Assembly (NCBI GenBank): GCA_019636495.1
Contig: JAHBXL010000021.1
Location: forward strand, 24,177 to 88,176
Source: Phycisphaeraceae bacterium
GTDB taxonomy: Bacteria > Planctomycetota > Phycisphaerae > Phycisphaerales > UBA1924
Reading direction: 5' to 3'
Length of the DNA: 64,000 nucleotides
Shown: positions 54,054 to 63,677 of the stretch, piece after piece
Position numbering within the stretch: position 1 is the first letter of the stretch
Layout: each line of letters opens with the position of its first letter
Notes under the pieces: generated by a model
The model's input: the letters and a program-made list of their open reading frames with translations, nothing else
The model's database searches: none
What the model was told of the DNA's origin: nothing
Translations under genes and position numbers: made by a program

Positions 54054-56711
54054 ATGAGCGCGAAGTGGGTGCGATCGAAGAAGTGGGACGATGAACACCT
54101 GACGGGCGCGTTGGCGCCGGTGAAGGTTGTTCTGCGCGCGTTCAGTTCCATCCCGCTGGCGGTCGTGCTGCTGACGTTCGTGAGTCTGTACGGGGTGCTG
54201 GCGAGCGTGCCGATCGGGCTGCTGGCGCTGGCGCCGACCTGGGCGTTCTACAGCGCGACCGCGGCGATCGTCGTGCTGGCGGGTTCGGCGTTGCCGGTGT
54301 GGCTGGCCTCGCGCGGGTTGCGTCGGGCACGGGTGGGGGCGAGGGCGCGGTTCGTGTTCGCGGTTCTGGCGCTGCCCGCGTTGGCGGTCGGCGCGGCGTG
54401 GGCGTGGGGGGCGTGGGTGTGGCCGCTGCTGCACTATCGGCCGGTGGCGATCGGGAGCACCGAGTGGCACGGTGTCCGGTTCTTCGCCGACTTTGTCGAC
54501 CGTTACCAGAGCGTGCAGTTCCGGCGGTTGCCGGTGATGGAGATGTCGGAACTGGAGTTCTATTCGTGGTGGCCGCTGCGGGTCGTGCTGCTGGCGTTTG
54601 TCGCGAACATGATCACGGCGACGGTTCGGCGCATCGAGTTCCGGTTCGTGAACATCGGCGTGCTGACCGTGCACAGCGGGATCATCACGATCGCGCTGGG
54701 CAGCATCGTGTACGGCGCGCTCAAGCAGGAGGGGGACATGCTGCTGCAGGCCGGGCCGCCGGATGCGACCGGCAAGCCATCGCCCGGGCCCGCGGAGCGC
54801 GGGTTCTACGACAACACGCGCGTCGCGCTGTGGGTGCGGCAGTCGCCGCCGCCGGGCGAGAAGAGCGGGCACGCGCACTCGTGGGAGCAGCGGCGTCTTT
54901 CGGGCGTGCCGCGGTACAACAGTTACAACCTGGGCGCGGCGGCCTCGGAAGTCGGTCCGGCGGGGGCATTCGCGCAGCCGGAAGGCAAGCGCGACCTGGG
55001 CCCGCTGGGCGTGGACGTGCCGATACCACCCAGCCCGCCCGGCGCGCCGGCGATCGTGGGCGATGATCTGCGGTTCCGCATCGTGGGCTATGCGGATTAC
55101 GCGCGGCTGGAGTCGCGCTGGGTGGCAGCGCCAAGGGTGGGCGCGGCGGGGACGGGCGTGCGCATGCGCGAGGTCGAGGCGTACCTCACCGCGCCGCAGG
55201 GCGAGGTGCCGCGGGATGCGACGCCGCAGAAGGTGTACCGCTTCCTGCCCGATTCGCCGTCGGGGCGTGTCGAAGTGATCGAGGTGTTCGGCGTGGAGTA
55301 CACGCGCGGCATGGACCCGCGCCGGTGGGAGGAGTTGCAGACGCCGCTGCCTCGGGGCGTTGAGCACGCGCTGGTGGTCGAGCACCCGGCGACGGGGTTC
55401 CGCTCGGTGTACCCGGTGCAGGCGGGGCAGCGGGTGCGCGTGGGCGACACGGGGTACACGCTGGAAGTGAAGGCGTTCGAGCCGCGGCCGCCGCTGCAGA
55501 TCGTGACGCGCGGGTACGAGGGCGCGCAGTCGAGCCTGGCGATCGTGCGGATCGAGCCGCCCGCGCCGGAGGGCGGCGCTGCGCCCGCGGCGTACGACCG
55601 ATGGGTGTACCACCGTTTCCCCGAGATCAGCCAGGACCTGATGGACGGCGTGAACGAGCGGGGGATGCAGCCGCGGCGGGACGCCGACCCTTCATTGCGG
55701 ATCGCGTATCTCGACGCGTCGATCGTGCAGGTCTACCTGGACGAGCGCGTGTCGGGCGATGGCGCGGTGCGTGCGCTGGTGCGTATGCCGCGCGGGCAGG
55801 CGACGGTGACGGAGAACCTGAAGCCGGGGGACTTCGTGCAGGTCGCGCCCTCGCTGAAACTGAAATTGTCGGGCGGGACCGACGATGCGGCGCGTGTCGA
55901 AGCGCCGGTGTCGGTGCCGGAGGTCCAGCAGAACAGGGCCGACATCGGCACGCACAAGCGCAGCGCGCTGGCGGTGGAAGTGACCAGCGTGTCGGACGCT
56001 GCGCTGCGCCGAATCGTCTGGCTGCCGTTCACGCAGTACATGAACATCGGCGCGGGGACGGAGCGTTCGATCCGGCTGCCCGACGGTCGCGAGGTCGAGA
56101 TGGCGTTCGGCCGTGTGTGGCACCCGCTGCCGTTCGAGATCCGGCTGATGGATTTCGCGATGGAGCCGTATCCGCACAGCGACACGCCGCGGGACTACCG
56201 CTCGGACCTGCTCGTGATGAGCCGATGGGGCGGTCTGTACCAGGATCGGGTCCGCAAGACGAGCCTGAACGAGCCGCTGCTGGAGCGTGTGCCGTACATC
56301 CCGCGCGAGGATGTTCCGCCGCCGGTGAACTGGGTGGCGCGGCTGTGGACCGCGGTGGTGCCGAACCAGTACAAGTTCAGCCAGGCGGGGTGGGACGCCG
56401 AGGGCTGGCGGCAGACCAAGGCGATGGCGGATGCGGGCCGCGTCGGGCGTCCGATGGCGCGGTTCACGATTCTGGGTGTGGGGAACAACCCGGGCATCTA
56501 TGTGATTGCCGCGGGCGCGGTGATGATGAGCGTGGGGATTCCGTGGGCCTTCTATGTGAAGCCGGCGATCCTGCGGTATCGAAAGAAGAAGATCCAGGCG
56601 GGCCTGAAGGCCGGATCGCAGCGGCCCGCGGGCGGGCGCGAAGGGCAGGGGGCGGGAGAGAACGGGACAGGGTCGGCGCGGGAATCGGGTGTGGGCTCGG
56701 CCCGTGCATGA
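54054..56711 (+). CDS. resB: cytochrome c biogenesis protein ResB (System II)
   Basis: A large 885-residue ResB-like membrane protein. N-terminal helices (FSSIPLAVVLLTFVSLYGVL, VVLLAFVANMITATVRRIEF, NIGVLTVHSGIITIALGSIV) precede a large periplasmic domain with MNIGAGTERSIRLPDGREVE. A C-terminal helix (GIYVIAAGAVMMSVGIPWAF) precedes a basic tail. ResB works with CcsA to deliver heme to apocytochromes. It is longer than typical ResB (450-650 residues), a feature of planctomycete versions. The 180-bp upstream gap likely holds its promoter. ccsA follows 40 bp later. Confidence 0.85.
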   Translation: MSAKWVRSKKWDDEHLTGALAPVKVVLRAFSSIPLAVVLLTFVSLYGVLASVPIGLLALAPTWAFYSATAAIVVLAGSALPVWLASRGLRRARVGARARFVFAVLALPALAVGAAWAWGAWVWPLLHYRPVAIGSTEWHGVRFFADFVDRYQSVQFRRLPVMEMSELEFYSWWPLRVVLLAFVANMITATVRRIEFRFVNIGVLTVHSGIITIALGSIVYGALKQEGDMLLQAGPPDATGKPSPGPAERGFYDNTRVALWVRQSPPPGEKSGHAHSWEQRRLSGVPRYNSYNLGAAASEVGPAGAFAQPEGKRDLGPLGVDVPIPPSPPGAPAIVGDDLRFRIVGYADYARLESRWVAAPRVGAAGTGVRMREVEAYLTAPQGEVPRDATPQKVYRFLPDSPSGRVEVIEVFGVEYTRGMDPRRWEELQTPLPRGVEHALVVEHPATGFRSVYPVQAGQRVRVGDTGYTLEVKAFEPRPPLQIVTRGYEGAQSSLAIVRIEPPAPEGGAAPAAYDRWVYHRFPEISQDLMDGVNERGMQPRRDADPSLRIAYLDASIVQVYLDERVSGDGAVRALVRMPRGQATVTENLKPGDFVQVAPSLKLKLSGGTDDAARVEAPVSVPEVQQNRADIGTHKRSALAVEVTSVSDAALRRIVWLPFTQYMNIGAGTERSIRLPDGREVEMAFGRVWHPLPFEIRLMDFAMEPYPHSDTPRDYRSDLLVMSRWGGLYQDRVRKTSLNEPLLERVPYIPREDVPPPVNWVARLWTAVVPNQYKFSQAGWDAEGWRQTKAMADAGRVGRPMARFTILGVGNNPGIYVIAAGAVMMSVGIPWAFYVKPAILRYRKKKIQAGLKAGSQRPAGGREGQGAGENGTGSARESGVGSARA

Positions 56712-56751
56712 GCACCGGAGTTTCGGCGATCTTCCAGGAAGGAAGGCGAGC

Positions 56752-58539
56752 ATGGAAGTCAGCAGGTTGAGGATGCTCGTGTGCGTGCTGGTCGCGGCCT
56801 GGATGGGCAGCGTGGCGGCGGCGCAGACCGCGCCCGAGGGCAACGCGCACCCGGATACGCCGGCGATCTCGCAGATTGCCGAGTCGTTCAACCCGTTCGG
56901 CGAGCCGGTGTCCGATACGCTGAGCACGGACCAGAAACGGGCCTTCGCCTCGCGCGTGGACATCGGTCCGCTGCGCGATCTGGCGGTGTTCAACCGCGGC
57001 CGCGTGAAGATCCTGGACACGCTGGCGCGGGAGACCCTTCGCGACATCATGGGCCGGCGCGATTTTGTGGATTTCAAGGTCGATGCGAAGGGCACGGCCG
57101 ACAAGCGGCACTATGACCCGTTGTTCACGTTTCTCGACCTGATCATCGATCCGGCGTACTACCTCGACAAGCCGCTGGTGCACGTCGAGTATCTGCCGCT
57201 GCGGAGGCTCTTCCTCGAGGCCGTGTACGAGAACGAGCAGGAGCGCGAGTGGTGGCTGCGGGTGGGGCGGCTCAAGCCGATCGACCTCGCGACGGTGTGG
57301 GACAGCGTCGTGCGCGGGCTGCCGCCCGACCAGCCGACGCAGCGAGCGCTGAATCGCGTGGTGCTCGCGACCGACCTGTACCAGGAGTCGTGGCGGAACC
57401 TGCTCATGGTCGCGCCCGATGCCGACGAGCGCGACTGGCACCACGTTTCGGAACTGGCCCCGGGCACGCCCGCCTCGGCCGCGGCGGCGGCGCTCGGGCG
57501 GGCGTGGCGCGCGGGCGACGCGGACAAGGCCAACGAGGCGATCCGCACGCTCGCGGCGGAGTTGCCGCAGATCAACAGCGCGAAGTACCCAGAGGGCCGG
57601 CGCGGCCTCGAGGCAGCGTACAACCGGGCCAACGCGTTCGAGTGGGGCTACTGGCTCTACGCCGCGGCGTTGCTGCTGCTGCTGCTGGCCTTCGGGACAG
57701 GGCGGAAGTGGGTGGCGATGGCCGGCATCGCCGCGTTGCTGGGCGCGGTGGGGATGCACGGGTTCGGCTTTGTGTCGCGGTGCATCATTGCCGAGCGGTT
57801 CGCGATCCAGAACCAGTTCGAATCGATGACGGGGCTGAGTCTGTTCGGCGCGATCGTCGGACTGGCGATCATGGTGATCCGTCGGCAGTGGCTCTTTGGC
57901 GCGGCCGCGGCGGGCGTGGGCTTCATGGTGCTGCTGACGGCGACGCAGACGGGCATCCCGGGCGTGAATGTCGAGCGCGAAGCGGCGATCCTGAACACGA
58001 GCGTGCTGCTGAAGTACCACGTGACGACGGTGCTGGTGAGTTACGCGCTCATCTCGCTGGGGTTCATGGTGAGCCTGTTCTACCTGGGCACGCATTACGC
58101 AGCGCGGCTGCGCGGCGCGGTGGGCGGCGGCGCGGCCGTCGCGGGCGCGGGGCAGGGGGGCGCGGCGTTCGAAGCGCTCTCGGCCGGGGCGCTGGGGCTG
58201 GATGATGAGCAACTGACCGGCACGGCGCGGGTGCTGAGCGACCTCGACAAGGCGCAGATGATCATTCTGCAACTGGCGTTCTGGACGCTGGGCGTGGGCA
58301 TCCTTCTCGGGGCGTGGTGGGCGGATCACTCCTGGGGCCGCTGGTGGGCGTTTGACCCCAAGGAACTGTGGGCGCTGGTGACGTGGATCGTGTACCTGAT
58401 CGTGATTCACCTGCGGTTCACGGGCGTGCGGAACAAGGGCCTGATGACGGCATGGATGAGCGTCCTGGGCTTTGTCGTCATGCTCTGGACGTATTTCGGC
58501 GTCAATCTGCTGTTGCCGGGCCTGCACGCGTACGCGTGA
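56752..58539 (+). CDS. ccsA: cytochrome c biogenesis protein CcsA (System II)
   Basis: The 595-residue protein has a signal-like start and about 280 soluble residues (YDPLFTFLDLIIDPAYYLDK). About eight transmembrane helices follow, with the heme-handling WWD motif WGRWWAFDPKELWALVTWIV (about residues 528-547). Conserved His residues occur in KYHVTTVLVSYALISLG and IVIHLRFTGVRN. It is the CcsA/CcsB-type heme lyase partner of ResB and serves ActA, ActE and CoxB. The ggaaggaagg site before 56752 fixes the start. The long N-terminal domain is an addition to the usual CcsA. Confidence 0.88.
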   Translation: MEVSRLRMLVCVLVAAWMGSVAAAQTAPEGNAHPDTPAISQIAESFNPFGEPVSDTLSTDQKRAFASRVDIGPLRDLAVFNRGRVKILDTLARETLRDIMGRRDFVDFKVDAKGTADKRHYDPLFTFLDLIIDPAYYLDKPLVHVEYLPLRRLFLEAVYENEQEREWWLRVGRLKPIDLATVWDSVVRGLPPDQPTQRALNRVVLATDLYQESWRNLLMVAPDADERDWHHVSELAPGTPASAAAAALGRAWRAGDADKANEAIRTLAAELPQINSAKYPEGRRGLEAAYNRANAFEWGYWLYAAALLLLLLAFGTGRKWVAMAGIAALLGAVGMHGFGFVSRCIIAERFAIQNQFESMTGLSLFGAIVGLAIMVIRRQWLFGAAAAGVGFMVLLTATQTGIPGVNVEREAAILNTSVLLKYHVTTVLVSYALISLGFMVSLFYLGTHYAARLRGAVGGGAAVAGAGQGGAAFEALSAGALGLDDEQLTGTARVLSDLDKAQMIILQLAFWTLGVGILLGAWWADHSWGRWWAFDPKELWALVTWIVYLIVIHLRFTGVRNKGLMTAWMSVLGFVVMLWTYFGVNLLLPGLHAYA

Positions 58540-58557
58540 CGATGTGGGAAGCCGGAC

Positions 58558-59274
58558 GTGGCACATCGGAACGATGCAGAACGACGCACGGGGCAGCGGC
58601 TGCTGCGTGAGTTCTTCGCGACCGATGCGTGCACGCTTGCGCGTGCGCTGCTGGGCACGCACCTGGTTCGCGTGCTGGAAGACGGCCGCGAGGTGCGCGT
58701 GCGCATCAACGAGACCGAGGCGTACACCGGCATCGAGGACCGCGCTTCGCACGCGTATGGCGGGCGGCGCACAGGGCGGAACGAGTCGATGTGGGCCGCG
58801 CCGGGGACGGCCTATGTGTACTTCGTCTATGGCATGCACCACTGCTTCAACATCGCTTGCGGGCGCGAGGGCGAGCCGCCGGCGGTGCTTGTACGCGGGG
58901 GCGAGGTGATCGCCGGCCTCGATGCGGCGGCGGAACTCCGCGGCTGGGATCGCCAAAGGGCCGAGCATTCCGCCCGCGGGCTGGCGGATGGCCCGGCGAA
59001 ACTCTGCCGCGCGATGGCAATCGACCGCGCGCTGGACGCGGCCGACCTGACGCGCGACGGGTGCATCTGGCTGGAACGGGGGGACTCCGCGGCGGTCGCG
59101 GAGTGCGACGTACGCTGCACCGCACGGATCGGTGTTGGGTACGCCGGGGAGTGGGCGGAGCGGCCGCTGCGTTGGGTGCGGCGAAGCGACGGGCCGGAGG
59201 GGCGTGAGAAAATGGGTAAACCCGCGCCAGATTCCGGCGGAATAGTTGCCCGTGTGCCGGTTGTCGGGGCGTAG
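58558..59274 (+). CDS. 3-methyladenine DNA glycosylase (AAG/MPG family)
   Basis: A 238-residue protein with RLLREFFATDACTLARALLG, the catalytic NETEAYTGIEDRASHAYGGR (Glu in ETEAY) and GTAYVYFVYGMHHCFNIACG. DGPAKLCRAMAIDRALDAAD and RIGVGYAGEWAERPLRW complete the family. It removes alkylated bases from DNA. A GTG start at 58558 with gggaag upstream is predicted, 18 bp after ccsA; a later start is possible. The last 20 residues are weakly conserved. Confidence 0.85.
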   Translation: MAHRNDAERRTGQRLLREFFATDACTLARALLGTHLVRVLEDGREVRVRINETEAYTGIEDRASHAYGGRRTGRNESMWAAPGTAYVYFVYGMHHCFNIACGREGEPPAVLVRGGEVIAGLDAAAELRGWDRQRAEHSARGLADGPAKLCRAMAIDRALDAADLTRDGCIWLERGDSAAVAECDVRCTARIGVGYAGEWAERPLRWVRRSDGPEGREKMGKPAPDSGGIVARVPVVGA

Positions 59275-59303
59275 TATTCGCTTCCGTTCATTCCGACGAA
59301 CCC

Positions 59304-59714
59304 GTGCCGGAGTCATACGACGTGAAGGGACAGACGCAACTGGATTGGGGTGCGATCCGCGAGCGGGCCGCGCAGTTCCCCGACGAGGCGTTCCAGTTTG
59401 TGCGCGATGGTCTCGCGTACACGAGCAAGTTGGTGCACGGCGAGTCGCCGCGGCGCTGCGCGGATGACGCCGATGGCAAGCGTCACGTGACGGGCCAGCA
59501 GTTGTGCATGGGTCTGAAGCGTCTGGGCACGGAGCGGTACGGGCAACTGGCCAAGGCGGTGCTGGCCAAGTGGGGCGTTCGGCGGACAGAAGACTTCGGC
59601 GTGATCGTGTACGCGTTGATCGACCGCAACGAGTTGCGGCAGTGCGAGCGCGACAGCATCGAGGACTTCAAGGGCGTATACGAGTTCGACGAGGCGTTCG
59701 GACCGCAGGTCTGA
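59304..59714 (+). CDS. Minf_1886-like conserved protein
   Basis: A 136-residue soluble protein: WGAIRERAAQFPDEAFQFVR, HVTGQQLCMGLKRLGTERYG, AKAVLAKWGVRRTEDFGVIV and DSIEDFKGVYEFDEAFG. This pattern, with conserved His-Val-Thr-Gly-Gln-Gln, fits the Minf_1886 family found across planctomycetes and verrucomicrobia; its role is unknown. A GTG start is predicted 29 bp after the glycosylase gene. Confidence 0.75.
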   Translation: MPESYDVKGQTQLDWGAIRERAAQFPDEAFQFVRDGLAYTSKLVHGESPRRCADDADGKRHVTGQQLCMGLKRLGTERYGQLAKAVLAKWGVRRTEDFGVIVYALIDRNELRQCERDSIEDFKGVYEFDEAFGPQV

Positions 59715-59778
59715 GGCGGGCGAGCCTTGCCGACCGCCGCGCCGGTTGCCGCGCGGCGTTTGTGCTATTCTGCCCGGC

Positions 59779-61218
59779 ATGTCGGGCACGAGAAGAGACA
59801 GCGATGCGCAGCGCGCGGGCGCGGGTCCGGACTGGAGCCGGCTGCGTCTGTGGCAGATCCAGCCGATCCGCGATGCGCTGGTGGTCCTTGCCGTCGTCGG
59901 CATCGTGTATCTCGGGTATGTCTGCCGCGTGGTGACGGTGCCGATGCTGTTGGCGCTCGCGCTGGCGTATCTGTTCGAGCCGTTGGTCGCGCGGGCGACG
60001 GGCCGGTTCAAGTGGATGAGCCGTCAGGGCGCGGCGGTGGCGATCATCGTGCTCGGGGGCGCGCTGGTGGTGGTGCCGGTGACGATCGGCGCGGGGTTCG
60101 CGGTCGTGCAGGGGGTGACGCTGGTATCAGCGGTGGCGAGCAACACGGGGAACCTGATCGCATCGGTGCAGGGGGAGACGGCCGAGGAGCGTCGCGCGGC
60201 GCGGGCGCGGCTGCCGCGTTCGCTGCGCGATGTGGGCGAGTGGCTGATCGACCTGCGGTCGGAGGTCGAAGTGCACCGCATTCAGAAGGAGCGTCGGCGC
60301 GAGGCGGAGGCGCAGCGTCAGATGCGCGAGCGCGCCGCGGCGGAGGAACTCGCGGGCGGGGAGGCGGGCGATGCGCAGGCCGAGCCCGAGCCGCCGCTGC
60401 CCGAGGTGGCGGAGATCGCGGCGTGGAAGGAGCAGTTGTACCAGGGGCTCGACTGGTCGATTGTGTGGCTGCGGAACAACGCGGAGACGCTGGCGAAGAA
60501 CGCGGGCCGGCAGGCGCTGGGGACCGGAGCGCAGGCGCTGGGCGCGCTGGCCTCCGGAGTGCAGCGGGTCGGGTTCCTGTTGTTCACGGGGCTTCTGACA
60601 GCGTTCTTCTTTTTCTTCTTCTGCACGGGGTACGGGCGGGTGCTGGAGTTCTGGGAGGGGCTGATCCCCGAGCGGAAGCGGGGCCGCGTGATCGATCTTG
60701 TCCGCCAGATGGACCGAGTGATCGCGGGTTTCGTGCGCGGGCGGATCACCATCTGCGCGATCCTCGCCGTGTATATGACGGTGGCGTACTGGTTCATCGG
60801 CACGCCGATGCCGCTGGTGCTGGGGCCGGTGATCGGCCTGCTGTTCATCGTGCCGTTCGTGCACGTGATCGGCGTTCCGGTGGCGATCGTTCTGATGGCG
60901 ATCGAGCCCAGCGGCGCGGCATGGCAGCAGCAGTGGTGGTGGATCGTGTTCGCGCCCGTCGGCGTCTATCTTGGCGCGCAGATGCTCGATGACTACATCC
61001 TGTCGCCCACGATCCAGGGCAAGGCCACCGGGATGGACACGCCGACGATTCTCTTCGCCAGTTTCGCCGGCGGCGCGCTGGCCGGGGTCTATGGCCTGCT
61101 GCTGGCGATCCCCGTCGCGGCGTGCATCAAGATCCTGCTCAAGGAGGTCTTCTGGCCGAAGTTCAGGGCGTGGGGTCAGGGCACGGAGCGGGACTTCTTG
61201 CCGATTGGGAGGGAGTAG
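59779..61218 (+). CDS. AI-2E-family (PerM-like) membrane transporter
   Basis: The 479-residue protein has about eight transmembrane helices: LVVLAVVGIVYLGYVCRVVT, VAIIVLGGALVVVPVTIGAG, GFLLFTGLLTAFFFFFFCTG and VIGLLFIVPFVHVIGVPVAI. The C-terminal IQGKATGMDTPTILFASFAG is family-typical. A charged cytoplasmic insert at about residues 125-225 (VHRIQKERRREAEAQRQMRE) makes it about 100 residues longer than usual. Substrates of this family vary and are poorly known. The ATG at 59779 is chosen to give a short basic N-terminus. Confidence 0.82.
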   Translation: MSGTRRDSDAQRAGAGPDWSRLRLWQIQPIRDALVVLAVVGIVYLGYVCRVVTVPMLLALALAYLFEPLVARATGRFKWMSRQGAAVAIIVLGGALVVVPVTIGAGFAVVQGVTLVSAVASNTGNLIASVQGETAEERRAARARLPRSLRDVGEWLIDLRSEVEVHRIQKERRREAEAQRQMRERAAAEELAGGEAGDAQAEPEPPLPEVAEIAAWKEQLYQGLDWSIVWLRNNAETLAKNAGRQALGTGAQALGALASGVQRVGFLLFTGLLTAFFFFFFCTGYGRVLEFWEGLIPERKRGRVIDLVRQMDRVIAGFVRGRITICAILAVYMTVAYWFIGTPMPLVLGPVIGLLFIVPFVHVIGVPVAIVLMAIEPSGAAWQQQWWWIVFAPVGVYLGAQMLDDYILSPTIQGKATGMDTPTILFASFAGGALAGVYGLLLAIPVAACIKILLKEVFWPKFRAWGQGTERDFLPIGRE

Positions 61219-61344
61219 CGAGAGCGGCAAAACGCCCATCGCAATGCAACAAGGCCGCAACGAAGTTACATCAGTTCGTTGATAGGATCGATGAACGATC
61301 CATCGCTTTCCATCTGTGTCCCTCTGCGTTGATGTGCGGCTCCA

Positions 61345-62916
61345 TCACTTCCGTTTCTTGAACTTGCTCTTGGGGCTGGCGGCATGCGTCGAGCCCTTGC
61401 CGCGGAACTGCGGCATGCCCGACAGCCCGGGCATCATGTCGCCCATCCCGCCCTTGCCGAGTTCCTTGACGGCCTTCACGCGCGAGAGCGCGCCCATCGA
61501 CGACATCTGCCTGGCCAGCGTGCTCACTGTCTGGAACTGCTTGGCCAGTTGGCCCACCTCGTTCTGCGTCGCGCCCGAGCCGGCGGCGATCCGCTTGCGG
61601 CGCGAGTTGTCGAGCGTGCTGGGCCGTTTGCGTTCCGGCGGCGTCATCGAGCACACCATCGCTTCGACGCGGTCGAGTTGCTTGTCCTCGATGTGCACAT
61701 CCTTGAGCGCCGAGCCCACGCCCGGCAGCAGGCCCAGCAACTGCTTGAGCGGGCCCATGCGGCGCAGGGTGCGCAACTGGGCGAGGAAGTCGTCCATCGT
61801 CATTTCGCCCTTGGCCATCTTCTCCTGGAGTTTCTGGGCCTCTTCATCGGAGACCTGCTCGCGGGCCTTCTCGACCAGCGAGACCACGTCGCCCATGCCC
61901 AGGATTCGCCCCGCGATGCGCTCGGCGTGGAACGGCTCGAGCGCATCGAGTTTCTCGCCCACGCCGATGAAGCGGATCGGCGCGCCCGTCACGTGCTTCA
62001 CGCTGATCGCCGCGCCGCCGCGCGTGTCGGAATCGAACTTGGTCAGGATGATTCCATCGACCTCCAGCCGCTGGTGGAAGGCCTTGGCCGAGTTCACCGC
62101 GTCCTGGCCGGTCATGGCGTCGACGACGAGAAAGATCTGGTGCGGGTTGAGCGCGCGGTTGACCTGGTTCAGTTCGTCCATCAACGCGTCGTTGATGTGC
62201 AGCCGACCCGCGGTGTCGAGAATCACCGTGTCGACGCCGAGTTTCCGCGCGTGCTCCACCGCGCGCCGGCACACCTGCACCGCCACGCCCACCGCCTTGC
62301 CATACTCCGCCACCTTGTCGGGCTCGGAATAGAAGTGCACCTGCGCGCCGCCGGGCAGTTCGCGGTTCACCGACTCGGCGACGATGCCCAACTGCTCCAC
62401 CGCCGCGGGACGCTGCAAGTCCGCCGCGGCGAGCAGGACGCTGCGGCCGCGCTTCTTGAGAAACCCGGCGAGTTTTCCGCAGGTGGTGGTCTTGCCCGAT
62501 CCCTGTAGTCCGCACATCATCACGATCGTCGGCCCGGGCGAGACCCGCATGATCGGGTCTTCGAGTTCCGGGGGGCCCGGCTCCTGGTGGCCCGGCACTC
62601 CGTGCCGGGCGTGCGATCCCGGGCCGCCATCAATGCCGGCACGGAGTGCCGGCCCGCCAAGAAACTCCACCAGCCGGTCGTGGACGATGCCGATCATCTC
62701 CTGCCCGGGCTCGAGGCTCCTGGTCACTTCGCGGCCGAGCGCATCGTCCATCACGCTGGCACAGAAGTCCTCTGCGACCTGATGGTGCACATCGGCCTCG
62801 AGCAGCGCGTTGCGAACCTCCTCCATCGCCTCGCGGACGTTGGATTCGGAGATCGCGCCCTTGCCGCTGAGTTTGCGGAAGACGCTGGAAAAACCGTCGG
62901 AGAGTCGTTCGAACAT
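61345..62916 (-). CDS. ffh: signal recognition particle protein Ffh with palindromic insert
   Basis: The 523-residue protein contains the N domain (ISESNVREAMEEVRNALLEA), the GTPase (MMCGLQGSGKTTTCGKLAGF, LDTAGRLHINDALMDELNQV, LTKFDSDTRGGAAISVKHVT) and the M domain with the SRP-RNA-binding RRKRIAAGSGATQNEVGQLA. It delivers nascent membrane proteins to FtsY. Between the N and G domains, residues about 89-116 (ALRAGIDGGPGSHARHGVPG and beyond) are an insertion from two palindromic repeats (62590 and 62635). The start at 62916 matches the normal N-terminus. It is convergent with the AI-2E gene. Confidence 0.95.
   Translation of the reverse strand: MFERLSDGFSSVFRKLSGKGAISESNVREAMEEVRNALLEADVHHQVAEDFCASVMDDALGREVTRSLEPGQEMIGIVHDRLVEFLGGPALRAGIDGGPGSHARHGVPGHQEPGPPELEDPIMRVSPGPTIVMMCGLQGSGKTTTCGKLAGFLKKRGRSVLLAAADLQRPAAVEQLGIVAESVNRELPGGAQVHFYSEPDKVAEYGKAVGVAVQVCRRAVEHARKLGVDTVILDTAGRLHINDALMDELNQVNRALNPHQIFLVVDAMTGQDAVNSAKAFHQRLEVDGIILTKFDSDTRGGAAISVKHVTGAPIRFIGVGEKLDALEPFHAERIAGRILGMGDVVSLVEKAREQVSDEEAQKLQEKMAKGEMTMDDFLAQLRTLRRMGPLKQLLGLLPGVGSALKDVHIEDKQLDRVEAMVCSMTPPERKRPSTLDNSRRKRIAAGSGATQNEVGQLAKQFQTVSTLARQMSSMGALSRVKAVKELGKGGMGDMMPGLSGMPQFRGKGSTHAASPKSKFKKRK
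62569..62653. repeat. Inverted pair of palindromes inserted in ffh
   Basis: gcccggcac-tcc-gtgccgggc (62590-62610) and gccggcac-gga-gtgccggc (62635-62653) are reverse-complement forms of one element, separated by 24 bp. The insert preserves the ffh frame and falls in the N-G linker. Confidence 0.85.
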
Positions 62917-63038
62917 GGGTGTATCAGTTTCGGAAAGCAGGCGCCGGGCTTGACCGCAGCCGTAGCAGGGCAAGCGTAGGGCCCGCCGCGCCCGAGAGCC
63001 GCGATTCTGATGGAGCCGCAGGCAAGTACACTGGGTGC

Positions 63039-63590
63039 ATGGAGTCCTTCCGCCTGGTCTGTCGCGATGCTCGCGGCGAGTGGTACATGCACGATGTGGA
63101 TGCCGCGAACGCGCTCGCGGCGTTCGAGGCCGCGGCGGCGATGGGGCTCAGCCCGCACGTGGTGATTCCCGCGCGCCTCGGGCGCGGCAACGAGAACGCG
63201 ATCGTGCAGCGGTGGAAGCAGGGCGGGGTCGAACCGGGGGAGTGCCTGCACTGCGAGTACGAACTCAGGGGCCTGGTTCGCGCGGCCGATGGGCTGGCGG
63301 TGTGCCCGGAGTGCGGGGTGGGCGCCATCATGCGGCCCGCTGCGCCCGAGCCCGAGACGCCGACACCGATCGGGCTCCCCCGTTTCAAGCCGGGCGCGAC
63401 ATTCGAAATCTGGGGTCTTGTCTTCGGCGTTCTCGGCTTTCTCTTCTTTCCGCTCGCCATCCTCGGTATCGCGCTCGGCGTGTTCGCCTACGAGCACAGC
63501 AGCGGCTTGCGCGGCGTGTGGGCCATGCGAATCGGGACGGGCGCGCTTGTCGTGGGAGTGCTGATCTTCTTCGCCGGTCGCTTCTTCTGA
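63039..63590 (+). CDS. zinc-ribbon membrane protein
   Basis: A 183-residue protein. The N-terminal 65 residues form a small domain (FRLVCRDARGEWYMHDVDAA, then ALAAFEAAAAMGLSPHVVIP). A zinc ribbon follows (PGECLHCEYELRGLVRAADG, LAVCPECGVG). Two transmembrane helices end the protein (GLVFGVLGFLFFPLAILGIA and IGTGALVVGVLIFFAGRFF). Its ribbon resembles those of the two paralogs at 29.8-30.9 kb. It is divergent from ffh. Function unknown. Confidence 0.7.
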   Translation: MESFRLVCRDARGEWYMHDVDAANALAAFEAAAAMGLSPHVVIPARLGRGNENAIVQRWKQGGVEPGECLHCEYELRGLVRAADGLAVCPECGVGAIMRPAAPEPETPTPIGLPRFKPGATFEIWGLVFGVLGFLFFPLAILGIALGVFAYEHSSGLRGVWAMRIGTGALVVGVLIFFAGRFF

Positions 63591-63677
63591 GAAGCGATGA
63601 ACGGCACGCGATGCCGAGGCGCTGTGATCCCGGTGACCGCTCTGAGATCGCGGTATCCGGGCCATTCCTCGGCAGGG

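Noticed and set aside
61219..61344. A second copy of the atgcaac/gttgcat operator near 61240
   Set aside because: The arms are imperfect (gttacat) and much further apart than at 12936, and it lies between convergent gene ends, not before a gene.
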